This document shows, piece by piece, positions 8,084-17,347 of a DNA stretch of 64,000 nucleotides. Below the pieces are notes generated by a model, which had not been told where the DNA came from, did no database searches, and saw nothing but the letters and a program-made list of their open reading frames with translations. The translations under genes and the position numbers were made by a program. Numbering within the stretch: position 1 is the stretch's first letter; each line of letters starts with the position of its first letter. Source of the stretch: Bog-159 sp963818855 (GTDB lineage: Bacteria > Acidobacteriota > Terriglobia > Bryobacterales > Bryobacteraceae); assembly GCA_963818855.1 (NCBI GenBank), contig CAWFUH010000002.1, positions 1-64,000 of the forward strand, in the 5' to 3' direction.

Positions 8084-9385
8084 ATGGAAGAGAATCGCAG
8101 ATCTTTCATCAAGAACGCCGGGGTGGTTGCCGCCAGCTCCCTGCTTTCATGGAACGAGCGCGTCAAGGGCGCAAACGATCGTGTGGTGCTGGCCCTGATC
8201 GGGGGGCGCAACCAGGGGCGCGGTGACGCCACTCGCGCGATTCAGCAAGGGGCGGAGATCAAGACTTTTTGCGACCTTGATGAAGCCGTTCTCCAGCAGG
8301 TGGGCGCCGAGCTCGCAAAGGCGCAGAACAAGGCGGTCGCTCCCGTTACGGACTTCCGGCACGTGCTCGACGACAAGGATATCGACGGCGTAATCATCGC
8401 GACGCCGGACCACTGGCACACTCACATTGCTTTATTAGGCTGCCAGGCCGGCAAGGATCTCTATCTGGAGAAGCCGGTATCCCAGACGATTCACGAGGGG
8501 CATTTGATTCGGGATGCGGCGCGTAAATATAACCGGATCGTGCAGGTCGGGACGCAGCGGCGCAGCAGCGACTACTGCAAGAGCGCCATCGAATACCTGG
8601 CAACGGGCAAGCTGGGAAAGATCTGCCTGGTGAAGGCGTGGCACTCGCAGGTGCGCGAAAGCATCGGCAGACCGCCGGACGGATCTCCGCCGGCCGGCAT
8701 CGATTACGATGTGTGGCTCGGGCCGGCGCCCAAGAGACCATTCAATTCCAACCGGTTCCATTACAACTGGCGCTTCTTCTGGGACTATGGCAATAGCGAG
8801 ATCGGGAACCAGGGCGTACACGTGCTCGATCTGGCCATGTGGGGCATACAGTCGATGCGGGGCATGCACGATTGCTTGCCGAAACGAGTAGCGGGCTGCG
8901 GCGGCATTTACTGGCTCGACGATGCCAAGGAGGTTCCCGACACGCAGGTGATAACGTACGACTACGGCGACTTCATGCTGGTTTGGGAACTGCGCAGCTT
9001 CAGCAAGAGCCGGCCGCCCGAAGGCGCGCAGTACGGCGCGGCGTTTTATGGTACCGATGGCGCATTGGTGATCGGCGGGCGCGGCTGGACCGTCTACAAC
9101 ACCGTCTACAACAAGGATGGCGAGGTCGTACACACCGTGAAAGATACCGGGGGTGGCTCGCACGAGAAGAACTTCCTGGACGCGTTGAAGAGCCGGGAGC
9201 GGCCAAATGCGGATATCGAAGTGGGACGGTTGAGTACCACGATCTGCCATCTTGGGAACATTTCGCACCATCTTGGGCGTACCATTATTTTCGACCCATC
9301 GACGGAGACTTTCGGAGACGACAAGGCTGCCAATGCCTATCTCACCAAGGAGTACAGGAGGCCCTACGAACTCCCACAGGTGTAG
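8084..9385 (+). CDS. Tat-exported Gfo/Idh/MocA-family oxidoreductase
   Basis: This 433-residue protein has a Tat-type leader (ENRRSFIKNAGVVAASSLLS) and then a Rossmann NAD(P) domain (about residues 28-160). The domain starts VVLALIGGRNQGRG and continues to the family motif DLYLEKPVSQTIHEG, whose EKP lysine is the usual catalytic residue. The C-terminal alpha/beta domain contains IGNQGVHVLDLAMWG, the conserved substrate/active-site helix. The ribosome binding site TAGGAGGATCAG precedes ATG 8084. Related enzymes oxidise or reduce sugars and cyclitols. Tat export with bound cofactor is common for such proteins in Acidobacteriota and Planctomycetota. The substrate is unknown; the neighbours suggest sugar oxidation outside the cytoplasm. 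Confidence 0.88.
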   Translation: MEENRRSFIKNAGVVAASSLLSWNERVKGANDRVVLALIGGRNQGRGDATRAIQQGAEIKTFCDLDEAVLQQVGAELAKAQNKAVAPVTDFRHVLDDKDIDGVIIATPDHWHTHIALLGCQAGKDLYLEKPVSQTIHEGHLIRDAARKYNRIVQVGTQRRSSDYCKSAIEYLATGKLGKICLVKAWHSQVRESIGRPPDGSPPAGIDYDVWLGPAPKRPFNSNRFHYNWRFFWDYGNSEIGNQGVHVLDLAMWGIQSMRGMHDCLPKRVAGCGGIYWLDDAKEVPDTQVITYDYGDFMLVWELRSFSKSRPPEGAQYGAAFYGTDGALVIGGRGWTVYNTVYNKDGEVVHTVKDTGGGSHEKNFLDALKSRERPNADIEVGRLSTTICHLGNISHHLGRTIIFDPSTETFGDDKAANAYLTKEYRRPYELPQV

Positions 9386-11204
9386 GCGTGCGCTGCTGGC
9401 GTGCGCTTTGAGTCCATGGCTGTCTGCTCAGACGTACACCACGTGGCGCGACTATTCCGGCAGTCCGGATGCCGCCCAATACTCCGCCCTAAAGCAAATC
9501 GACAAGTCGAACGTGGCGCAGTTGAAACTAGCCTGGACATACCCGACGGGGGATGATCAGCACTATCTCTTCAACCCCATCGTGATCGGCGAGACCATGT
9601 ACGTTCTGGCGAAGAATAATTCCATCGTGGCACTCGACGCCGCTACCGGCAGCGAGATCTGGACACACATGCCTTCGCCGGAAGTCAAGATCATCACCAA
9701 TCGCGGCATCAATTATTGGGAGAGCCGGGACGGCTCCGACCGTCGGCTTCTTTTTTGCGCGGATCACTTCCTTCGCGCGATCGATGCGCGTACCGGCAGG
9801 CCAATTCTTTCCTTCGGCGTCAACGGCGCCGTGAACTTGAAAGAAGGTCTCGACCGCGATCCGCGAACCATCACGCTGGTGCAGTCCACAACGCCGGGCC
9901 GCGTCTTTGAGGACGAGTTGATCCTTGGCTCGGCCACCAATCAGGGTTATGGCTCGGCCCCAGGCGACATCCGTGCATTCGACGTGCGCTCCGGAAAGCT
10001 CGTCTGGACCTTCCACACAGTCCCGCGCCCCGGCGAGTTCGGCTACGAGACCTGGCCCAAGGACGCGTGGAAAACGGTCGGCGGGGCCAACGCCTGGAGT
10101 GAGTTCGCGCTGGACGAGAAGCACGGCGTTATCTACGCTCCCACTGCGAGCGCCAAGTACAATTTTTATGGCGCGGACCGCCACGGCGATAATCTTTTCG
10201 CCGATTGCCTTCTGGCTTTGGACGCCCGCACCGGCCGCCGCATCTGGCATTTCCAAATGGTGCATCATGACGTTTTCGACTATGACAACGCTACCGCTCC
10301 TAAACTGCTGACCGTTCGCCACGCAGGCAAGAACGTAGACGTTGTCGCACAGGTCACCAAGCAAGGCTTTGTCTGGGTGTTTGATCGAGACACCGGTACG
10401 CCGCTTTGGCCCGTGGAGGAACGACCCGTCCCAGCTTCCGATGTTCCGGGCGAAAGCACATCCCCGACGCAGCCGTTCCCCACAAAGCCGCCGCTGTTCG
10501 CCCGCCAGAAATTCACAGTCGAGGATCTCAACCCGTATTTGAGCGCAGCGGACCGCGCCCGTTTCCGCGACATGATACTCAGCGCTCGTAACGAAGGGTT
10601 GTTTACACCGCCAAGCTTCCGCGGGAGCGTGCAAATGCCCGGCAACAACGGCGGCGCCAATTGGGGCGGGGCCGCCGTGGATCCCACGCGCGGCATCCTG
10701 GTGGTGGTGTCCAAGGACCTGCCCTGTATACTGAAGCTGGAATCCGATCCGGCGAAGCCAAAGGGCGGCCCGCCGCGATATGTAAGCAGCTTCGGTTTCC
10801 TCATCGGCGGCGGGCTATCCGCAATCGCGGCGCCGTGGACTTCGCTCACCACTTACGACTTGAACGAAGGCGTCATCAAGTGGTCGATCCCCCTCGGGGA
10901 GGTGCCGGAACTCGCTGCCAAGGGTATCGTCAACACCGGCACGCACTATCCCAAGGTCGGTCCGGTGATCACCGCGGGCGGTCTGGTTTTCACTGGCACC
11001 CGCGACCGGAAGGTCCGCGCTTTTGACGTGGAAAACGGGAAAATGCTTTGGGAGAGGCAGGTTCCGGAGGCAATCGAGGGTATCCCCGCGGTGTATGAAG
11101 TGAGCGGCCGCGAATACGTGGTGTTTTGCGCAGCAGCGCAGGCGGACCCCCAATCCAGGATCAGAGGCGCTTACCTAGCCTTTGCCCTAGCGCCACACAA
11201 GTAG
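9333..11204 (+). CDS. PQQ-dependent (quinoprotein) dehydrogenase
   Basis: This 624-residue quinoprotein resembles soluble or periplasmic glucose/alcohol dehydrogenases with an eight-bladed propeller. Early sequence TYTTWRDYSGSPDAAQYSAL and LKLAWTYPTGD is the typical first blade. Later blades include TGSEIWTHMP, SGKLVWTFHTVPRPGEFGYE, WHFQMVHHDVFDYDNATAP and GLVFTGTRDRKVRAFDVENG. The start chosen is ATG 9333 with AAGG 8 bases upstream; it overlaps the preceding gene by 53 bases and gives a signal peptide (RALLACALSPWLSA). No haem c motif is present, so electrons must go to a separate carrier. It probably works with the upstream oxidoreductase and glycosidase in periplasmic sugar oxidation (inference). 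Confidence 0.88.
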   Translation: MPISPRSTGGPTNSHRCRRALLACALSPWLSAQTYTTWRDYSGSPDAAQYSALKQIDKSNVAQLKLAWTYPTGDDQHYLFNPIVIGETMYVLAKNNSIVALDAATGSEIWTHMPSPEVKIITNRGINYWESRDGSDRRLLFCADHFLRAIDARTGRPILSFGVNGAVNLKEGLDRDPRTITLVQSTTPGRVFEDELILGSATNQGYGSAPGDIRAFDVRSGKLVWTFHTVPRPGEFGYETWPKDAWKTVGGANAWSEFALDEKHGVIYAPTASAKYNFYGADRHGDNLFADCLLALDARTGRRIWHFQMVHHDVFDYDNATAPKLLTVRHAGKNVDVVAQVTKQGFVWVFDRDTGTPLWPVEERPVPASDVPGESTSPTQPFPTKPPLFARQKFTVEDLNPYLSAADRARFRDMILSARNEGLFTPPSFRGSVQMPGNNGGANWGGAAVDPTRGILVVVSKDLPCILKLESDPAKPKGGPPRYVSSFGFLIGGGLSAIAAPWTSLTTYDLNEGVIKWSIPLGEVPELAAKGIVNTGTHYPKVGPVITAGGLVFTGTRDRKVRAFDVENGKMLWERQVPEAIEGIPAVYEVSGREYVVFCAAAQADPQSRIRGAYLAFALAPHK

Positions 11205-11768
11205 AGAAACCAAGCCGTAGCCTTCTCACGAGCGTGAGGGGTGTAGCCACAGCCGGCGCCGGACTGCCTGCCACCGCGAGATCTCCTGCTACCATCCGCA
11301 ACACTTCCGATACGCCGACGGCAAATCAGGTTCCTGCCAGGCTCAGCTTTCACTGGCCATCAAGCTTCCGGGATGCACCAGTTTCTTGATCATCGCGATC
11401 GCCACCTGGCTATGTCCTGCTCGATTTCGTCGGGCGCATACGGCAACGGAGGATTCAGAATCTCGTGGCCGTCGCGCGTAATAAGGATTGTGTCCTCGAC
11501 AAAATATCCTTGATTTCCGGCGACCAGCGCCGGCTCGTAGCAGATGACATTTCCCGCGCGAAACACTTTGGGAGTTCCTTCCGCCATATCGACCCCTAGT
11601 CCGTGCAGTGGCTGGTTCGGATTCTTGATCGCTCCTGCGGCTGCCTCGCGTGACAAGGGAGTATGCAGGCTGTCTGCATGGGCCTCCACGTAGGTGCGGA
11701 AGGCCTGCCGGACTTGGTTGGGAGTTGCGTCGGGCTTCATCGCCTCCACACCAGCCAAATAGGCGCCA

Positions 11769-12791
11769 ACTGGGTATCCCTTTCACTCAGCCGACCCCAA
11801 CCTGTTGTGCCGCCTGCTGTGGAGGTTTGATGCGGCCGACTAAGGTGTTGTAGGTCTTCGGAGAGGTGCTGGCTGCTTGTTGCATGAGGCGGAAGAAGAG
11901 CTTGCCGCGGCTTTTCGACTTCCGACGGTTGAACCGAAAAGTATACTCATCCAGGTAGTAGGACAGCTGTTGAGGTGCCACCGCGCCTTGGTGGGTACCG
12001 AGCAACCACCGCTTCAACAATCCTGCGATCCGGTGAACGCGCGGCATCAGCCTGGAGGCTTCCTTCCTCCGTCCCCGCAGCACCGTGATCTCCCGCTGAT
12101 ACTCCTTCTTGTCCAAGCCCGAGTAGCCTTGCCAGGCGTCGGTGTGGAGCATGCTTCCCGGCTCGACGCAATCCTGGACGAAGGGGTGCAGGCTGGCGGC
12201 AGAAGCGTCTTCAATCACCCGCATGCGAATCCGCCCAATGCCCGGACCATCGGCCTCGGCGGCGATGACCACCAAGGCCTTGCTTTCGGTCTGCCTGCCG
12301 GAGACACCCTCTTCCAATCCACCGATCATGGTTTCATCCACCTCGACCCAGCCCTTCAGCCGATCCCGATCCGGCCGCACCATGGCGCGTCTCAACTTAT
12401 GCAGCCACGTCCAGGCAGTCTCATAACTACCCAGTCCCAGGACACGCTGCAACCCTAGCGCGCTGGCTCCGTGCTTCTGACTCGTCACATACCACATCGC
12501 GCGGAACCACATCACCAGGGGCTTCCGCGTGTCCTGGAAAATTGTGCCCGCCGTCGCCGAGGTCTGTCGCCGGCACCCACAACACTGGAACAAAGTGGTA
12601 CGAACTATGACAGCCCTCGATCCCTGACAATGCGGGCACCGAAAGCCATCTGGCCACCGAAGGCTCACCAGGTATGCTCGGCAACCGTCCTCGGTCGAAA
12701 ACCTCTCCTCGAACTCCTGGATCGTTCGCGGGTAATCCTCCACTGCCCAAATCTACAGATTGTGGTCGGCTGAGTCAAGGGGATACCCAAA
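11769..12791 (-). mobile_element. IS1595-family insertion sequence with 8-bp target duplication
   Basis: This 1023-bp element carries one transposase gene. Its ends are imperfect inverted repeats: the left end reads ACTGGGTATCCCTTTCACTC, and the right end read inward is TTTGGGTATCCCCTTGACTC, both followed by AGCCGACC. The flanks carry an identical 8-bp direct repeat AGGCGCCA at 11761-11768 and 12792-12799; 8 bp is the usual target duplication of the IS1595 family. The intact ends, intact transposase and perfect duplication point to a recent insertion. Confidence 0.92.
11787..12743 (-). CDS. IS1595-family (ISXO2-like) transposase
   Basis: This is a 318-residue DDE-type transposase. The N-terminal zinc ribbon has two CxxC pairs (FRCPHCQG and FQCCGCRRQTS), followed by TAGTIFQDTRKPLVMWFRAMW, the hallmark of the IS1595 group. 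The ISXO2-like catalytic domain begins GWVEVDETMIGG (first Asp) and continues to SMLHTDAWQGYSGL (second Asp) and the C-terminal LDEYTFRFNRR, which carries the last acidic residue and an Asn/Arg-rich end. The frame is complete and lies inside the terminal repeats of the element, so it could still be active. Confidence 0.93.
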   Translation of the reverse strand: MEDYPRTIQEFEERFSTEDGCRAYLVSLRWPDGFRCPHCQGSRAVIVRTTLFQCCGCRRQTSATAGTIFQDTRKPLVMWFRAMWYVTSQKHGASALGLQRVLGLGSYETAWTWLHKLRRAMVRPDRDRLKGWVEVDETMIGGLEEGVSGRQTESKALVVIAAEADGPGIGRIRMRVIEDASAASLHPFVQDCVEPGSMLHTDAWQGYSGLDKKEYQREITVLRGRRKEASRLMPRVHRIAGLLKRWLLGTHQGAVAPQQLSYYLDEYTFRFNRRKSKSRGKLFFRLMQQAASTSPKTYNTLVGRIKPPQQAAQQVGVG

Positions 12792-13880
12792 AGGCGCCAT
12801 TCAAAAGCTCCATTGTTTCTTTTTGGCCCGCGTCGAAATGGCCAGAGACTGCGATTGTACGGCCGAAGTCACCCTTGTACATTCGGAAATCGCAGCCGAG
12901 GTCGAGGCGCACGACTTCGCCGGCTTGCATGGCGCGATCCATGTTGCGGTAGTCTACGAACGCTTCGAAGAGCGTCGCAGGCATGGTGAAAGGTCCTGAA
13001 CGTACCCACGGCCAAATCGAGGCGCCATCCGAGCCGGCATTCAGACACGCGCGGATCACTTCGCCTTCCACCTGCCGTTGCGTCCTCCCAGGGGCGATGG
13101 CGTACGCGCCGGCCCAGAAGCCTTCGGCTGTGACGGAAGCCGCCTTGCGAAGCAACGCCAGCTCGGCGGGGCTCTTTACCTATCGAACCTCATCGAGAAT
13201 TGGAAATGCGTCCTTGACTTCGAGATCGCTCCACCGCTGGCGAATAGCATCCCGCCAGAGCATGTGAGGGTTTTCGATGGCCGCGATCCCTGGCGGATTG
13301 CTCACGTCGCCCGACATGCCCCCCGTTTGGCCGGCGCTGTCGAGATAGAGCACCAGCTTCGGGCTACTCTTGCGGCGTGAATCGATGAAGGAAATGAATG
13401 TGTCCCAGGGAACGACGTGGTCGATCCTTAGAGCGGTCTCCGCCTCCTGACCAGTATCCACGGAGGCCGCGTCCAAGCCCCGCAGATCCGGACCGAATGC
13501 TCTGGAACGGCCCATCACGAAGAGCCACGATTTGCCCTCCGTCCCGTCCAACACCAGAATGGCGCCGTGAGCGTTGGCCAAACCGGTAAACGCGTAAAAG
13601 CTCGCATCCTGATGGAACCCGGATTCGTCCCAGCGTTTCAGTCCCGAGAACGCATCCAGAGCGATCATTCCGTCCGGAATCTTTTCCATAGCCGCTCGCT
13701 GCCGCGCTTGATACTCCGTGGAATCGATGGACGGCTGCGCGGCTGCAGACGACAAGAACAGTAAGGGAATCAGAAGGCGTTGCACGGAGGCATGGTAGCC
13801 CAGGACTTTCCTGCGCGAAAGACTCTTCTGACCGGATGGACGTGCCGCCTGACGAAGCGGAATCGCGCCGCGGCGAACAG

Positions 13881-14698
13881 TCAAAACGGATTCGAGATGA
13901 GCCTCTGCATCGTCTCCCTGTAGGTCCGTCCGGAGCGAAGCTGAATGCCGCCGGCGAGAGTCACCAGATATTCCGAATGCGATGCGGACTGCACCGTCCG
14001 GATACGTTCGGCATTCACGATTAGAGAACGATGGATTCGGACGAAGCGGGCGGGGTCGAGGCGTGTTTTGCGATCTCCGCCATAGTCACCTCCACGAGAT
14101 GGCAAGCCGGCCCCACGTGCAATTCCACGTAGTTCTCCGCCGCCTTTAACCAATCCACATTTCTTGCGTCCACGAAGCTCGTGCCTGCAGGGCCTCGTAT
14201 CGCGATCCTATGCATGTACGTTGGCTGGCTCGCGATCCGCTGCAGCACCGCCAGCACCCGCGCAGCCGTTCCTGGCGAAACACTGCGAATTCGGTTTTTT
14301 GCCCGCTGCAGAGCCTGGCGGAACCGTTGCGGGGTGAATGGCTTCAACAGATAATCGGCCGCATTTACCTCGAAAGCCTCGACGGCGTAGTGGTCGTGGG
14401 CGGTCACGAATATCACAGCGCCGGGCAATTCCACTCCGGCCCGCCGCAAGGCGGCAAGACCGTTCATTTCCGGCATCTGGACGTCCAGGAAGATCAGGTC
14501 GAAGCCGCCGGTCAGCATCAATTCGGCGGCCCGTTTTCCATTGCCGGCCTCTTCGATGCGACCGACTTCGGCATCCTGTTCAAGAAGCATCCTGATCCCC
14601 TGACGCGCCAGCGTCTCATCGTCTGCGATCAGAGCGCGCAGGCCGTCGGGTGGGGTGCGAATCTCGTCGGGTTCTGTCCGACGACTAGCGGGCCGCAT
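13881..14698 (-). pseudogene. LytTR-family response regulator with a frameshift in the DNA-binding domain
   Basis: The N-terminal receiver domain is intact: RALIADDETLARQGIRML, the phospho-acceptor Asp in LIFLDVQMPEMNGL, and Lys in YLLKPFTPQRF. The LytTR domain starts normally (VDWLKAAENYVELHVG) but the frame shifts at about 14061-14075, near an A4/T4 run in AGATCGCAAAACACG (minus strand). The remaining half (RLDPARFVRIHRSLIVNAER, ending LISNPF at 13881) is in another frame. A one-base deletion explains it; a sequencing error is possible. The unshifted frame ends at 14021 and lacks half of the DNA-binding domain. ATG 14698 lies 2 bases after the kinase stop, so the pair is an operon. Confidence 0.82.
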
Positions 14699-14700
14699 CG

Positions 14701-15819
14701 TCAGATGCAGCCTTTCTCGGCATGATAGGGAAGCCAGACCGTCGCGATGGTTCCTCCGCCGGCCAGACCGGCGAGAAGTAGCGACTGCCGTTCGCCGTAT
14801 AGCTGCTGCAGACGGGCTCGCGTATTGCTCAATCCGACGCCATCTCCCGAGCCTTCCCCCGATAGTCCCGGTCCGTTATCGCACACCTGCAGCTCCAGAG
14901 TCGAGTCCCTCAAGCGGGATTTCAATTCGATCCTGACCGGCGCGGAACTTTTGGACACGCCATGCCGGATCGCGTTTTCAACAAGGGGTTGCAGCAACAG
15001 GCTGGGGACCAGAGCGTTCAGCGTCGCCGGCGAGAGATTCGTTTCGACGGTTAAGCGGTCCTGGAATCTGACCCGTTGGATGTCCAGATAGAGATTAATC
15101 AACTCTACTTCACGGCGCAGCGGAACCTCTTGCGTGTCCCATCCCGCCAGGGTTTGGCGCAAGAGTTCGCTGAGATTGGTCAGCATCTCATCGGCTTCTT
15201 CTACCCTATGTTGCCGCACCAGGACGACGATGGCGTTGAGCGTGTTGAAGAGGAAATGGGGATGAAGCTGCATCGTGAGCGCGCTCAGCTTTGCCTGTGC
15301 GAGTTGATTTTCGAGTTGGGTCGCGCGCAGCTCGAGTTGCGACGACAATCGCTCGCGTTCCAAAAGCCTCCGGTAGTAGCCAACGCTGTGTTGAACGCCG
15401 ACGATCAGCCAGTAAATGATGACATTCAGATGGAAATCGATCGGCACGACGGCGCGGAAGGTTGCGGCAAACTTCCGTGGAAACCATGGCAGGCCAAACA
15501 CCGGCGTGATCCAGGCGAACAAGGCCTCTTCGATCAGCGCGAAACACAGGCTCCAAAGCAGGTGTATTCCGGCGCTGCGCCACCAATTTCTTCGCTCGAT
15601 GGGCATGCGCCGCGCAAGCCACCAGACGAACGGAGCGAGAAACGCCCAGGCGTACGCCGTCGTCAGCCACACTACGAGATAGGTATGCCATTCGACGGTG
15701 CGGCCCTGATACAGAAGACGGCCCGCATCTTCGCTGATGAAGAACAGCGCGAACAGCGTCCACCCGCCCAGATACGCCAGCCAGCGGATTAGATTCGAAC
15801 TCAACAATGAACCCTTCAC
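14701..15819 (-). CDS. LytS-type sensor histidine kinase
   Basis: This is a 372-residue membrane kinase of the LytS/YehU (HisKA_7) family. About four hydrophobic segments occupy residues 10-160, then a short coiled coil (RRLLERERLSSQLELRATQ). The phosphorylation motif is LHPHFLFNTLNAIVVL near residue 200. The N box is LLQPLVENAIRHG and the ATP lid includes VCDNGPGLSG and GVGLSNTRARLQQLYG. The start is GTG 15819, with no clear ribosome binding site. It lies directly upstream of a LytTR regulator that is now frameshifted, so the phosphorelay may be broken. The signal is unknown. Confidence 0.9.
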   Translation of the reverse strand: MKGSLLSSNLIRWLAYLGGWTLFALFFISEDAGRLLYQGRTVEWHTYLVVWLTTAYAWAFLAPFVWWLARRMPIERRNWWRSAGIHLLWSLCFALIEEALFAWITPVFGLPWFPRKFAATFRAVVPIDFHLNVIIYWLIVGVQHSVGYYRRLLERERLSSQLELRATQLENQLAQAKLSALTMQLHPHFLFNTLNAIVVLVRQHRVEEADEMLTNLSELLRQTLAGWDTQEVPLRREVELINLYLDIQRVRFQDRLTVETNLSPATLNALVPSLLLQPLVENAIRHGVSKSSAPVRIELKSRLRDSTLELQVCDNGPGLSGEGSGDGVGLSNTRARLQQLYGERQSLLLAGLAGGGTIATVWLPYHAEKGCI

Positions 15820-15971
15820 AACAGGGTATCGCTATGAGACCAATCCCCGCATCTCTGCCGCATCTCTGCCACTTGACGAACTGGCGCGTCCGGCAGTATA
15901 TCGATCATGCGTGATTCATCGAGACGCACGTTCGGTTTGCCTTTAACGAAACAGCCGCCCGCCATGAAAAC

Positions 15972-17321
15972 TCATCCAACGGCGATGAGACTTTCCGTCG
16001 TTCGGAAGTAGAGAACACCCTCGGATATCGCCGGCGTCGCATAACACGGCGCGCCCATGCGGCTTCGGGAGACAATCTGGAATTCGGGCCCGGCTTTCAA
16101 TACATATACGTCGCCGTCCTCCGAGGTGCAGAATATCTTACCGTCCGCGGCCACTAGAGACGCGTAGATGGATGCGTCAGGGCTCAGGCGCTCTTCGTAT
16201 ATCTTTTTACCCGTCTTCGCCGCAAAGCAGCGGACCACGCGGTTGGTGTTGCCAAAGTAGATGTAGTCGCCATACACCACGGGAGTGGAGATGTATGATC
16301 CGCCTTGCCACGAATCCCAGACAATGGCGCCGTTCGACGCAGCTTCATCAGGCGGCGAGATGTCACCCCGGGCGTCCGGCCGAACGACGAAGATGGGCGA
16401 TTTGCCGCCGTGCGCACTGGTAATGTAGATCCACCCGTTGGCGACGAACGGGGTGGGGATGGGATTGTCTCCGCCGCCATGCAAACGCCAGATTTCCTGG
16501 CCGGTCTCCAAGTCGTAGGACGTGATCCATGGCCAGCCATTCGCAATGACCTGAGTGCGGAATTCACCTGCGCAGATCAGGGGAGTCCCCCAGCTACGCT
16601 CGCATACGCCTTTGCGGGAAACGCGCCAGAGATCCTTGCCATCCGACAGACGCAACACGGTGATGAATGGATTTGCAGGGTCGTCACAGAGCAACACCAG
16701 ACGGTCCTTGTAGATGGAAGGCGAGCTACCAAACCCCCAACCGATGCCGTACTTGCTGATGTTGATGACTCCGAGGTCGCGGCTCCAGAGCAACCGGCCA
16801 TCGAGATCGTAGCAATACAAACCTTCAGAGCCGAAGAACGCGACCAGGTGTTCGCCTTCGGTTGTCATGGAGGTGTTAGCGTGGGTGGCTTTCTCGTGGT
16901 GGGTCGCGCGAGGCGGTGCTTTGCGCGCTACTCTCTGCCAAAGCTGGCTCCCAGACTGCCGGGCGTAGCATAGGACCACCCAACTCTGCTCCTCGTTATC
17001 TTCGGCGGCGGTCGACTCCCCCCCGGTAGGCCCAACTCTCAGAGGGGCCTTGCCGGATTTGCGAACCGCGGAGGGCAGGTAAATGCGGTCGCGCCAGACG
17101 ATGGGGCTGGAATGGCCGAGGCCGGGGACAGGCACGCGCCAACGAACGCCACTTAGCGAACCGGCAGCGGGATCGGCATTCCAGGAGGCACGGACAGGGT
17201 AACCGTCGGCGACGCCGCACGCACCGGCGCCACGGAAGGAGGGCCAGTCACGTTCTGCGCCCAAGGCCGCTACTGGAAGGGCGGCCGCGATTTCGACAAA
17301 TCGGCGGCGGGTTAATGGCAT
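15972..17321 (-). CDS. Tat-exported PQQ-like beta-propeller protein
   Basis: This 449-residue protein starts at ATG 17321 with a Tat leader (MPLTRRRFVEIAAALPVAAL); a longer frame to 17381 adds nothing recognisable. It has repeated propeller blades of the PQQ_2/PQQ_3 type: WPSFRGAGACGVADGYPV, GSQLWQRVARK, GRLLWSRDLG, GKDLWRVSRKG, GQEIWRLHGGGDN and VRCFAAKTGKKIYEERL. The opening W-x-x-F-R-G-x-x-x-x-G is common in exported propeller proteins of Acidobacteriota and Planctomycetota. Enzymatic activity cannot be assigned. It follows the SMP-30 gene by 26 bases on the same strand, suggesting a sugar acid or lactone pathway. Confidence 0.8.
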   Translation of the reverse strand: MPLTRRRFVEIAAALPVAALGAERDWPSFRGAGACGVADGYPVRASWNADPAAGSLSGVRWRVPVPGLGHSSPIVWRDRIYLPSAVRKSGKAPLRVGPTGGESTAAEDNEEQSWVVLCYARQSGSQLWQRVARKAPPRATHHEKATHANTSMTTEGEHLVAFFGSEGLYCYDLDGRLLWSRDLGVINISKYGIGWGFGSSPSIYKDRLVLLCDDPANPFITVLRLSDGKDLWRVSRKGVCERSWGTPLICAGEFRTQVIANGWPWITSYDLETGQEIWRLHGGGDNPIPTPFVANGWIYITSAHGGKSPIFVVRPDARGDISPPDEAASNGAIVWDSWQGGSYISTPVVYGDYIYFGNTNRVVRCFAAKTGKKIYEERLSPDASIYASLVAADGKIFCTSEDGDVYVLKAGPEFQIVSRSRMGAPCYATPAISEGVLYFRTTESLIAVG

Positions 17322-17347
17322 ACAAGCTCGGTGTCGGTTCGCTCGAA

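Larger units (their letters stand above)
11390..13785 (-). pseudogene. M24 Xaa-Pro aminopeptidase-like gene, interrupted by an IS and an amber codon
   Basis: Three minus-strand pieces rebuild one secreted M24 metallopeptidase. The N-terminal creatinase-like part (13180-13785) has signal LLIPLLFLSSAAAQ. The middle part is at 12792-13179 and the C-terminal part at 11390-11768. All five metal ligands survive: the Asp residues of RLDLGCDF and KGDFGRTIAV, His of PLHGLGVD, Glu of ICYEPAL and Glu of YFVEDTIL. Two lesions are seen. An in-frame TAG at 13180-13182 separates EVR from VKSPAELALLRKA. The IS at 11769-12791 splits the gene; removing it with one 8-bp duplication restores LLNGAYLAGVEA in frame. 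The N-terminal start is uncertain (GTG 13785, or further upstream in the same frame to 13884). Confidence 0.88.
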
